From Chondrus crispus (Eukaryota; Rhodophyta; Florideophyceae; Gigartinales; Gigartinaceae), in contig NW_005178551.1 in the NCBI RefSeq assembly GCF_000350225.1, forward strand, positions 114,846 to 178,845: a stretch of DNA of 64,000 bases, written 5' to 3'. The notes below the pieces were generated by a model that was not told where the DNA came from, did no database searches, and worked only from the letters and a program-made list of their open reading frames with translations. Each line of letters opens with the position of its first letter. The stretch's first letter is position 1. Below, piece after piece: positions 45,610 through 55,339 of the stretch. Position numbers and translations under genes: made by a program.

Positions 45610-47898
45610 TCAGCCGCTCGCGTCGTTTGAGGGCACGCGGGCCCCTGACCCACGGTTGTTCGGAGGACAGTACCCCGGGTGCCGGGGCAATTCGGCGTCC
45701 ATGTCCGCCAAGGAGGGCATTGTGACACGAGTCATACTCTCACCGCTCGCCCAGTTTCGGGACGGGCGAGGGTCAGACCCGTACGCGGCGTACGGGTCAC
45801 GGATGGTAGAGGTAGCAGGGCCGTGAGGAACGCCACCAGCTGGCAGGGGCGCCGACTGAGCCAAACGCAAGCGGTCGCGCTCGCACCGGTAGCGTTCGCG
45901 ATCGTACACCGCCCGCTCGTAGGCCGCGGCTTGGCGCTCGGACGCCTCGCGCACTGACCCTAGCTCCCGGTTCACCCGCTGCAGTTCCGCAGAGCGCGTT
46001 GCCAGGTCGTCACGTAGACCGCGCGCTTCATCACTCCGAGTGAGGAACCATTCAGCCAGAGTATCCACCAACCCGCCTACGGTCCAAGTTCGCCGGCTGG
46101 CAACGCCTAACGCTAGCACTACCTTGGGGGCGACCATCAGCTCCTCGTGGGGGAGCACCAGCTCACGTATGCGGCGCCCCCGGGGCGCGCCCTGCCTCAC
46201 CGCGTCGAGTGGTGGGACGGGGAGGACAGCGTCTGAAGGGACAGGACCACCTGCGGGGTCGTGATCGGCACCCCGCGTCGGTCGAGAGGGGTACAGGGCG
46301 ACACCAACGGAGTCTCCGCCCACGGCGTCGAGGTCCCGGTAGCGCTTCCGACGCCCACGCCGGTGTTCGGAACCAACCCCTCCCCTCCTTTACCCGTTAC
46401 CGACGGCCGGGGGCACGGGACGGGGACGCGCGGCGAAGGCGTCCATGGTTGGTTCGTACGTCAGGAAGGAGCTACGGGCGCCTGTGGTATAGTCCATCCA
46501 CGAACGGTGGTTCAGAGGACTGACCTCTCCGACCCGGCCCATGAGGCTAATGGCATGGCTGAACGTCCACGGGACGTGAGCAGAGCCGACGTCGGATGGA
46601 TGCAGTGCGACGTCGGGAAGGCCCGACGCGACGCGCCCCACGAACGTGACCGTGGGGACGGGCTGCACGAACGCACGCTTGTTCATACACACCTCCGACA
46701 TGAAAGCGCAGCACACGGACCACGCCCACTCGCGCTCATAGTTGTACGCGAGCCGCGGGTGGGCTGGGTGCTGTGGATCGGCGCACGCGATGCCAAAATG
46801 TTTCAGAATGGGAGGCAGCAATGGGTGTACCCCCAACGACGGAAAGCTCTCCTGCACGACCAAGGGGAGAGCGGGAAAATCACCAACCGACAACCCGGAC
46901 GCGAAGGCGGCAGATGGGACGACACGACCGTCCGCCTCGTTCTCTCCCCTGTAGGCGGACCAGTCGTGGTGAGCGAAACCCACGGCGTATAGCCGCATCA
47001 AGGAACACGAGGACTTCTGTAGAGCCACGAGGGGCTTGGTGAAGGCGTAGGGGCGGGGCGAGACGTACAGTCCCGCCACCTCTGACAGCACGAAGCGTCG
47101 GGGGTCTACCTGCACCGACCCGGCCAGGAGCGCCCCCATACGATCAACGTAGATGACCTCCGCCACGCTGTACGCGAATGTACGGTCGCCCGGCAGCTCG
47201 TCCGGGAGCTGGTAGCCGACCCCGCCGCCTTCGGCCATTAAGCGGTAAAGGGCCGAAGATGCTTCTTCCAGGCCGCCCGTCTCGTACACCTTAAACACGC
47301 GAGCGAGATCGGGTCGAAGCCACCCGCACGAGATCACCTCCGCCACGGTGATCCCGGAACGGCCCCGGCGTGACCAAGGGTACTGCAGCTCGTCGACAGA
47401 GAGCAGTGGGACATCGGAAGACGGAACCCCGAACCACTGCGTGGCTGAGGCCACCTCCCCCTCCCGACCGGAGGAAGAGGGGTGAGGTACGGAGGTACGA
47501 CGGCCGAAGGATGCATCGTCGGGAACACGAGCCGCCCCCACCGCCGCGGGGGCGGCAGAGCCGCGGGCGACGCCCGGATGCGCAACGGGAAGGACGACGG
47601 CCGCTGAGGTCGGTTGGGCAGCCGGACGGAACGCGATGACCGGTTTGGGTGGCCCCACGGGAGGAGCCACCAGCTCCACGGAGACGGTCGTGGAGCGGGA
47701 ACGGGACTTCTGGAAAGCCGGAGGAGCCGGCGGGGTCGGACGGGTCAGAGCGATGTTCTCCCCTTGCGATCCAGGGGACGCGCTCGATGACCCGACCCCG
47801 CGCGGCAAAGGAATCGCGACGACGGACGCTCCCGCCGCCACGGGTTCGCCACCGCCAGCGGGCGGCGGCGGAGGGGGAAGAGAGGTCGAGTCGGCCAT
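45610..47898 (-). pseudogene. Antisense ORF of Gypsy-E2, about 763 codons with one nonsense codon
   Basis: From ATG at 47898 the minus-strand frame runs to 45610 with only one stop, TAA at 46390-46392. The first 130 residues are Pro/Ala-rich. Residues about 150-420 form the conserved domain (DELQYPWS, AEVISCGWLRPDL, YSVAEVIYVDRM, FPSLGVHPLLPPILKHFG, EWAWSVCCAF, FVQPVPT). After the stop the frame continues with KRYRDLDA, RSDEARGLRDDL, a heptad-like charged helix, and LRDPYAAYG-type motifs (IRDPYAAYG). E1 carries the same protein antisense at the same place after pol, with its own stop elsewhere, so the ancestor was probably intact. Plant Gypsy elements of the Tat group also carry antisense ORFs in this place, and the domain layout recalls the plant 'putative gypsy type transposon' family, but this is only a resemblance. 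Function unknown. Confidence 0.75.
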
Positions 47899-49957
47899 AA
47901 TAGGACGGCCGATAGCACGGAGCAGAGATGATCGGTCGGGACTGTCGGGGAAGGACTGGGACAGCGCAAAGTGGAACCGGAGTTTGTCTACCGTCGGCGG
48001 TGCTGGTGAGGGTTCAGGGAGCGAAGGACGAGAGCTCTACAAGCCACCTCAGGAAACGGCGGAACACGCGCCCGACGTGCGCCAACCGTCATTCTGCAGC
48101 ATACCCTACAACGTACGCACAGTGCGCTCGCCCGGTGTAAGAACCGCCACGTATGCCGCCCCGCCGACGAGGGTCGAGTGCGAAACGCCACCACGCCGGC
48201 ACGTGGCCCGCATGGTACCCCGAGCCGTGCTCCATCGCAAGAGGCCCGCCGCAAACCGACCCCCTCCTACTTCGAGCACGCGCGCCGCCGTCGACGGCAG
48301 GGATCGCGTGCCGCCTCCGCAGCAATGGCGTGCCTCCACGAAGGGGGGAAGAATGAGACCTCGCACCGCAAGCGGAAAATCACGGCTCCCGAGACCGACG
48401 CGCGGCGCGAACGCGGGAAAGGAGCGACGAAAAGAAGGTGTCGAAACCCGGCGTACGCGAGCAACCCCGGGCAACGACACGGAAAGCGTGCACGACGGAC
48501 AAGAAGGACCTCGGGCAATCACGTCGTATCCCCTAGGCCCACCCCATCGGATGGGGTGGGACGATAAGAGAATAGCCAACAATAACACGCGCATAGCCCG
48601 CCACCGCCGCCTCGATCGCCCTCGCAGCACGGCGTGCTCTCGCGCCGCCCCTCTCTGCGTGCGCCCGGGCGCGCAACGCAGCTACCGCCGCTGTTGTTGC
48701 CTCACGCAGGCGCGCACACGCGCATCGCCAGCTAATGCCACATGACTGCTGCTTCCCTCATGCAGGCGTGCTCACGCGGAGCGACCGCCGTCCATGTACG
48801 CCGCGCGCCCGTCTAGTCTAGGGGGCACATGGACGAGAAGCTGATGCGAGGGATCGCCAATCCGCGGAGGAGAGCATTTTACTACGGGGAGGGTACAATA
48901 CCTGAGCACCGGAGGGGCTTTTCTCCTTGGAATATAACGCTCCCATTGGGGATCACGCCAATCGCGCTATTGACGAGGACATCGGACCCCCGCTACATCT
49001 GGCGGACAAGGTCGCCTCTACGACTGATACCCAGGAAACCCCTGCCCTCACGGAATTCGGTTTAGAATAGCAGTGCGATGCACTGATGATTCGCGCAGAG
49101 AAGTTTCGGGCCAGTAGGGAGAAAGTAGAGATGCTATGCTGCGCGAACAGGGGTCCAACTACCGAGGTCTGGGCACCAGACGAAAACGGTTCGCCAACCT
49201 CCTTCCGCGATTAGTGTCAGGGTCATCGAGCCGCACGGCACCTGGAGTTGGCCCTGAAGTACGAGATGGGGGTTGAGGGGAGACAGAAGAGAAAGGGGGA
49301 TGCTCCCGCCTTGAGGAGCCAATTGGTGAAGAAAAGAAGGAAACCGGTCGATCACCACCGACACGTAGGAGGAATACAGAAGAGGAATTTAAGCGTCGCC
49401 ATCAACGTGTACCATGACCTCTACACGGGCGATTTGTCGGGGCTGAAGAGAGACACTGTGGGGAAAAGGGGGTGAGACGGCGCGTATGACGGATTGGGAA
49501 GGGGAAGGACGGACAAAGGGGACGGAGGAGTGACGACGACGCCACCGGGACAAAAGCAGAAAGACGGAGAGGAGAGGTTTCTCGATAAGGCTGAGATGGG
49601 TGAGGTCGATGGAGCGGATGTGCCTCCAATACAGGACTGGGAGGCCCGCACAGAGGCGTTGCTATGGTCAAGAAAAGAAACATCGGATGAGGGTGACCTA
49701 CCGCCCGGAACGCCCTCGACGGATGCATCGAGATGCCCGCGTGAGAATGAAGGCCGCAGAGTCTGAGGTCGCCGAGAGTCGGCGTTTGGAGGTCGTCAAC
49801 GAAAGAAGCGCGTGGGCGAGGACAGAAAGGAAACGGAAAGGAGGCACGCGATACCGGAGACCGGTGTTACGGAGGGACGAAGGAGCCTACGTCCCTGGAA
49901 GGGGGGGGGCACAATACGGTCGGCTCTACAAGCACATGTGGACGCGGACGTCCACAC
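47899..49957 (+). other. Non-coding right end of the E2 3' module
   Basis: No supported gene. It would hold the promoter of the antisense ORF at its left side (47,900-48,200). The last 500 bases are G/A-rich and similar in places to the E3 remnant (for example AAGCGCGTGGGC against AAACGCGTGGGCC), which confirms that E3 is a relative. Confidence 0.5.
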
Positions 49958-49972
49958 TTGAGGGGGGGGCCA
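49958..49972 (+). promoter_or_regulatory. Polypurine tract before the E2 3' LTR
   Basis: TTGAGGGGGGGGCCA directly before the LTR. Upstream is GTGGACGCGGACGTCCACAC, close to the last codons of pol (GTGAACGCGGACGTTCACGC). Confidence 0.75.
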
Positions 49973-50599
49973 TGTGGCATATCCCCCTCCCGGAATTAGA
50001 TTTAGATTAGATTTGCAGCTGTAGAGCCCGAGCTCTACAGTACCTCAGCCCGCGCGCACACGTGTACCCCACGTGTACGGGCGCGCGCGCACACGTGTAG
50101 TGTCAGTTCCGACGGCTGACAGTATTACAGTGCAGGCCGACCTGCACTACGGTAGCACACTACAGTACATCGGTACTGTAGTGTTATGATAGGTAATTGT
50201 GTACATTAAATATGAGCGGACCGCCGGCGGTGGAGGGGGGGACAGAAGCACGGACTTGTCAAGGATCCTCCACCTTGGTCCGCCCGCTTACTTTTAGGTA
50301 CTTCCGTCCGTTTTACCTAGAAGCAGCACCGCGCGCGGGTTGAGGACGCGCGTAGCACGCCCACGAGCCGGCTCCGCCTCCGCCCGTCGGTACTGGAACG
50401 TCACCCAGTACCGCTCCGGGGCGTCGAGGCGTAGAACCGCTCGCGCGTGCGTGCGTCCTCCCCGATCCCGCTCTACCACCGCTACCTCGAGCCCGTGCTC
50501 GGTACCGTGGGTGGGCCGTGCTTCTGTCTTCCCGCCGATCGGGGTCTTTCCGAACTGTCAGTACTCACCCCCCTCGTCGTTGGGGGTGATTATACTACA
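49973..50599 (+). mobile_element. 3' LTR of Gypsy-E2
   Basis: TGTGGCATATCC ... GATTATACTACA, 627 bp. In the last 275 bases I count three differences from the 5' LTR at 35561; the first 250 bases differ widely (different hairpin arms, extra GTACTGTAGTG block). It has three CACGTG words within about 50 bases (50055-50100). Confidence 0.85.
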
Positions 50600-52136
50600 T
50601 ACGGGTCTTACGACGAAACGCCAGGCGGTATCAGAGCGCGCGTTGATTTGCCTTCGAAGGGGGAGGACTCATCCCTCTCCGTGCGACGACTCTCTTCCCA
50701 TTCGTCTATGGCTAGTACAATATCATCCAGTAGGATCTCTCGCTCTCCGGACAATGTATTCCAAAGACGCAGACCCTCCCCGTAATGCCGGGTATATTTC
50801 GAACGCGTGGCCGGATGCACGACGGACGTCATCAGCTCGTGCCCATGACGAAGCAATCCTCCTCCTCCTTTTGCCTCCTCCCCGACGACGGTACTGACTG
50901 CGCGGGGCGGACCCCGTCGAGTTGTATGGGTCGTCGGGAGACGGACGCGGATACCCCTATTTCAATGTGACGGGGAAGGAAGCGAACAAGGGGCTCGTAC
51001 AGCCGCCTGAGTACCCGTTGCTTCCGGTCCAACTGGCGCAGACGTACGACCCCCGGGCGGCGTCGGAAGCCAGCGACGAACGCGTCGAGATGCACTGGTT
51101 GAGTATAAGACGCGGGGAGCGACGTTCATTCCCTCACGGTCAAGGTACCCACCGAGACCGCCAGCCTTCCCATTCTTGCATCAGCACGGAAGCGGTTTAG
51201 GGGAAAACGGAAGAGCCATGAGACGCTATGCACGAAAAGGAGCGAGTGTCCTTGCGCCCTTTCTGCAGATATTGCATCAGGGCGTCACTTTTGCACAACG
51301 GCTGCCGTCGAATACTAAAACAACGGATGAAATTGGTGCGACGTGGGGAACTCACACTGGAACACACGCCGCGCATACGTACCTAGGTACTACGCCGCCC
51401 TGGCGTGTGAAATGGCTCACACGGAGCACCGGCCAGCCGCACACTCCCAGGCCCGCACGTCATGCTCGGGAAGCGCCCCCTCACGCGGCGCATCCCATTG
51501 CGCCCGCAAGAGCCTCCATCCCCATCCGAGTACTGGGCAAGGACCCAGCGCGTCAAAGTTTCCAACCCTGCCCAGATGAGTCCCGGTGCCACGGCACTCC
51601 CACGCTGACGGTGCCACGTGAGACGTGAGCAGCGCGGGCTACACGACGGCTCGCGTAAGTACCCCCTCAGTGGGTTCAGTAGTGGAGGTCAAGCAGAAGA
51701 GAAACGAACTACGAACGGAAGAGAGTAGGAAGGAAGAACAGGGGGAGCGACCCCACAGCAAGGATTGGAGGGGGGAACAAGGAAAATGCGAGAACTCCTT
51801 ACGGACTAAGAGGCGTCACCGGCCGTCTCGATGGGCGATGCGTGCGGAGTCAACGATGGGTGCCACTACCACCGTCGGTGGAACCAAGGGCCAAGGGCCG
51901 GCGTAAACGATGAATAGGATTCGCTGGGATGTCAAGGAAAGGGGCCGAGACAGTCGACGGAAGAAACGCGTGGGCCATAACGGGAAGGATGGAGATAGCA
52001 CGCCCAACGAGCAAGGAAGGGAAATGCCGAACGGGGGAGGAAGATATAGAGCAACGAGACTCGGGTCGAAGAGAGAAGCACGAGCCTCCCCACAAGCACC
52101 CGTGGACGCGGACGTCCCCGCTTAAGGGGGGGGCCG
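50600..52136 (+). mobile_element. Gypsy-E3 remnant: 3' end of a related element
   Basis: It ends with GTGGACGCGGACGTCCCCGCTTAAGGGGGGGGCC, the pol-end/polypurine block, before another LTR. The G/A-rich stretch 51,650-52,100 resembles the end of E2. Its left end starts immediately after the E2 LTR without a primer-binding site, so it is a truncated element, not a new one using that LTR. A minus-strand ORF at 50608-50856 is discussed as a finding. Confidence 0.6.
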
Positions 52137-52808
52137 TGTAGTATAACCCCCCCCCTGGGGCTTTATTTTAGATTAGATCAACTCCGAATCGGATCGGTTA
52201 CTGTAGGGCTCGATGCTCTACAGTACCACTACGTGTACCCCCGAGTACAGGGGGCGCACGTGTACACGTGTACGCGCGGGACCGAAGAGCGCACACACAC
52301 ACGTGTACTGTCAGCCCCGATGGCTGACAGTATTACAGTGTCGACCGACCGCTACAGTACGTCGCTACAGTACATCGGTACTGTACTATTATGATAGGTT
52401 ATTATGTACATTAAATATGGAGCGGACCGGCGGCGGTGGAGGAGGACAAGCACGGACTTGTCACCCACCGACCGTCAAGGTCCGACTTCCCGCTTATTCT
52501 AAGGTAGCGTTCGCTAACTACCTTAGAGCGGCACCGAGCGCGGGTTGAGGACGCGCGCGGTACGCCCACGAGCCGGCTCCGCCTCCGCCCGTCGGTACTG
52601 GATCGTCACCCAGTACCGCGCTGGGGCGTCGAGGCGTCGAACCGCTCGCGCGTACCGGCGTCCTCCCCATTCCCGCTCTACCACGCTACCCGGGCCCGCT
52701 GCCCGGTGCCGTTAGCTGGTGTCCCGCTTCACCCCCGTCTTCCCGTTCGGACGGGGTCTACGTCGAGCTGTGCATACACCCCTCTCCGTTGGGGGTGTTT
52801 ATGCTACA
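52137..52808 (+). mobile_element. 3' LTR of Gypsy-E3
   Basis: TGTAGTATAACC ... TTTATGCTACA, 672 bp, preceded by a polypurine tract. It is similar to both E2 LTRs (AGCACGCCCACGAGCCGGC-like core, GGTACTGGATCGTCACCC) but more diverged. It has three CACGTG words at about 52255-52315. Confidence 0.85.
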
Positions 52809-53423
52809 CCACCCCCCACATGCACTGACCCTCTCATATGACATGCCGGCGGCGGCACATCCTTCACCATTTTGCACCATTCAACCATCGCCCTAATCGT
52901 AATGTGGCCCCGTCCCTCGGCTTCCCAGACGTTCCACGGCTTCGCATCAACCGAGTAGTGTAAACTATACGTCCTCTGCATGCTTTTTCTTCCTCACATT
53001 CGCATATCGGCCACTACCCGCGATGAGTCCGAGAAGAAGAGGCACATGTTGCATTTTTTGTGCCGCATGCGGAGCAAAAAACACACGCGCCAATCGCGCG
53101 TGTTCCACACACATCCCCGCTCCCGTAAAATCTACTCCATCTCTAAACGGTTCTACTTCACTGTTATCCTTTACTGCGCTCCTTGAATGTTCCACAAGTG
53201 GTGCGACAACTCTTCATGCAGCCGTATATGATCCGCTTTGCTCGTGACAAGGACATTTCTCTCTAGCAATGCTGCAAGTCCAGTACTACTCGAGGCGGGC
53301 ACTTCCTGCTCCACATGTCCAGCATTAACACTTGCTACTACACTCGCCTCAAATACTCCTCCACTATGGAGTTATTGGCGGTGTCCTCCACGGTGGGTTC
53401 TTCATTAATATATGTCTTCACAA
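52809..53423. other. Unassigned stretch between E3 LTR and transposase
   Basis: No gene is clear. Plus-strand frame 53023-53247 has a short CIFCAACGAKN stretch that could be chance. A second Harbinger ORF (Myb-like) would be expected near the transposase, but I cannot recognise one. Confidence 0.3.
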
Positions 53424-53461
53424 TCATATTGTGGATCTACAATATGATTGTGAAGACATAT
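53410..53461. repeat. Perfect 23-bp inverted repeat with 6-base loop
   Basis: Arm 53410-53432 is the exact complement of 53439-53461; the loop is GGATCT. It covers the last codons of the transposase ORF (from about MSSQSYC to the stop). The duplication of coding sequence in inverted form suggests a local repair event that changed the C-terminus. Confidence 0.9.
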
Positions 53462-54536
53462 CATCGATGATAACGCAGACATCGCTGATGAGAATGATCT
53501 CTGCGTCGCTCCATTCATGACGTTCTTGTCGGAGGATTTTGAACCGTCCTTGTAGGCATCCGCAGAAGCGTTCAACGTCCTTTATTCTTCCCTCCTGACG
53601 TTTTGTCATGTGACTATATCTGGCGTTTGACGGTGCATGTATTGGCAAGACAAAAATTGCCCATGTGGGGTGGATTCCATCTCTCAACATATACAATAAC
53701 CAGTGTCTATACTTTCCGTTCATGTAAAACCCTTCCGGTATAGTCATAAGACGGTCGCCACCAAAGATATCATTGAATAGGGGACTATTATCTAAAACGG
53801 TAATGTCGTTGTTAGTACCCGCCCGCCCAGAGAACCAATGCAAGCAATAAAAATCTGAATCCACCATAGCTTCGCAACTGATAGTAAACAACTTCCCAGC
53901 TTTCGGGTTATGATACTGCCCCTTGAACTCTTTCGGACAGTTCTTCCTGTGCAGGTACATGCATTCTACGTAACCAGTGCAGCCTGAGAACCCCGATGCG
54001 CCATATTTACTTTCTATTTCCCGTAGTTCTGGTAAAGTTGGTTGTCTGTTAAGAAGAATGCGCCCATATGTTTGCTTCATTGCCATAAAAAAGGAGCGAA
54101 AGTATGTACGCTGTGACTCAACACTCATACGGGCCATGTCGTCCATTTTCTTGAACGACAAGCCCATGACGAGACAGCGAAGGGGTGATAGGATTTTCTG
54201 ATGCGAAGTATGCCTGTGTTTCCCAGCAGCATCTTTCTTCGGACGAAACACTGCATAATCGCTCACCTGTTCATTATGAAACTGATTATACAGGGAAGGG
54301 GAATGCGGTAGATGGAACGAAATTTGGACGGGGGGTAGCGTGAATGTGGGGCCAAGTAGTCTGTGAACCAAGAGCACAGCCCCGCTCGGTCGTCCTGGAA
54401 TTGCACACGCGTCCGACAAAGCGGTTTGATCCGCGGTGATGGCGTTGAGTAGTGTTTCAATGACGCTGTGCTCATCGTCATCGTCAAATATGTCTGCTAT
54501 TGTGTCCTCTAGGTCCGAGGAAGACGAAGAACTCAT
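53424..54536 (-). CDS. Harbinger/PIF-type DDE transposase, first Asp substituted
   Basis: 370 residues from ATG 54536. The acidic Ser-rich N-terminus is followed by the Plant_tran/DDE_4 type catalytic region: GYVECMYLHRKNCP near residue 190, GTNNDITVLDNSPLFNDI near 245, and KDVERFCGCLQGRFKIL near 335. These are the blocks in which family members carry D, D and E. Here the second and third are present, but the first block, normally (S)IDCMHW, reads VECMYL, so Asp is Glu. The C-terminus ends inside an inverted repeat, shortly after the block that is normally CIILHNM (here CVIIDDM). It would cut and paste DNA with 3-bp target duplications if active; the substitution argues for a dead or repurposed protein. 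No clear terminal repeats were found. Confidence 0.85.
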   Translation of the reverse strand: MSSSSSSDLEDTIADIFDDDDEHSVIETLLNAITADQTALSDACAIPGRPSGAVLLVHRLLGPTFTLPPVQISFHLPHSPSLYNQFHNEQVSDYAVFRPKKDAAGKHRHTSHQKILSPLRCLVMGLSFKKMDDMARMSVESQRTYFRSFFMAMKQTYGRILLNRQPTLPELREIESKYGASGFSGCTGYVECMYLHRKNCPKEFKGQYHNPKAGKLFTISCEAMVDSDFYCLHWFSGRAGTNNDITVLDNSPLFNDIFGGDRLMTIPEGFYMNGKYRHWLLYMLRDGIHPTWAIFVLPIHAPSNARYSHMTKRQEGRIKDVERFCGCLQGRFKILRQERHEWSDAEIILISDVCVIIDDMSSQSYCRSTI

Positions 54537-55339
54537 TGCTTGCTACGCTCGGTTTGGTTGCTCACGAAAAACGAGCACAGCACGTCGCCGTCACAGGCCT
54601 CGTACTCATGAGCATACTGCCTCTCTGCGTTGACCAATGGGTGTCAAGATTAGCCCTAGCTTAGCCCATGGTCCAACAGCAGGGCACGTATTTAGCACAT
54701 CGATCAATAGACATGCGCCGATTTAGCACAAGTCAAATTTTGCAATTTGGTCCTTTAACATACATATTTAACAAGCATCGATAGACCTGCTCTTAGTTGT
54801 GTTGTGTTTTACAGGCTTTTCGTAGTGTGCTTTGTCCCCAAATATATGCATATGAGCCTCCTTTATATAGTGCCATCCCTCCAATAGTGCCATAGCTAGA
54901 GGTATGTCACGCTATAGCACTATATCGTAGGAGGCACTGTACCGTAACGGTTACACTACAACGCAAGTTTTCGGTGCAATCCACCAAGTCTGTTGGATTG
55001 GAGCCGAAGAAACCCGGAACCACAAGAAATACAGTATTAATCATGTTAATTAATAAAAATTATAAGTTATGCCAACTCCCTCAGAGGATGGCAACTCCCT
55101 CAGGGGCTCTGAGGATGGCAACTCTTCACCATCATCCGGAACTGTAAGCCGAAAAATGTAAAACTTTACGAAAAAGGCGCAAACATTTCGGCGGGAGCCG
55201 GAAAAAAAATCCGCAGCTCTCCGCCTATCATACCTCACATTCCCGATGCGCAGACCTACGCCGCCGCCGTCACACTTGTCCCCTCCCCTGCCATCACACC
55301 TCCCTGCCCAGTACGCTTCGGCAGAGCCGCCCGTACGCC
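54537..55339. other. Intergenic region left of KRI1
   Basis: AT-rich. It contains an imperfect inverted repeat (54856-54876 and 54914-54935, core GCCTCCT...ATATAGTGC) about 80 bp overall, possibly a small MITE, and three GGCAACTC words at 55072-55125 in the KRI1 promoter area. No gene seen. Confidence 0.5.

Larger units (their letters stand above)
35561..50599 (+). mobile_element. Gypsy-E2: about 15-kb Ty3/Gypsy chromovirus with antisense ORF
   Basis: Parts in order: 5' LTR 35561-36153, primer-binding site, gag 36231-38792, frameshift signal, pol to 43492, first polypurine block, 57-bp hairpin array, antisense ORF 45610-47898, a 2-kb non-coding stretch, second polypurine block and LTR 49973-50599. 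Gag and pol have no stop or frameshift, so the element may have been active recently. The two LTRs are nearly identical in the right half but quite different in the left half, so they may not be an original pair. No target duplication is found (GACAG on the left, TACGG after 50599). Confidence 0.8.

Noticed and set aside
47636-48745. Plus-strand ORF of 369 codons
   Set aside because: It overlaps the start of the antisense ORF in another frame, and its composition is typical of GC-rich shadow frames; no homologue in E1.
49973-52808. A 2.8-kb non-autonomous element with LTRs at 49973 and 52137
   Set aside because: There is no primer-binding site after 50599, the two LTRs are more different than the E2 pair, and no matching target duplication is found.
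53023-53247. Small Cys-containing ORF as a Harbinger accessory protein
   Set aside because: Too short, no Myb or other recognisable motif, and no second copy for comparison.
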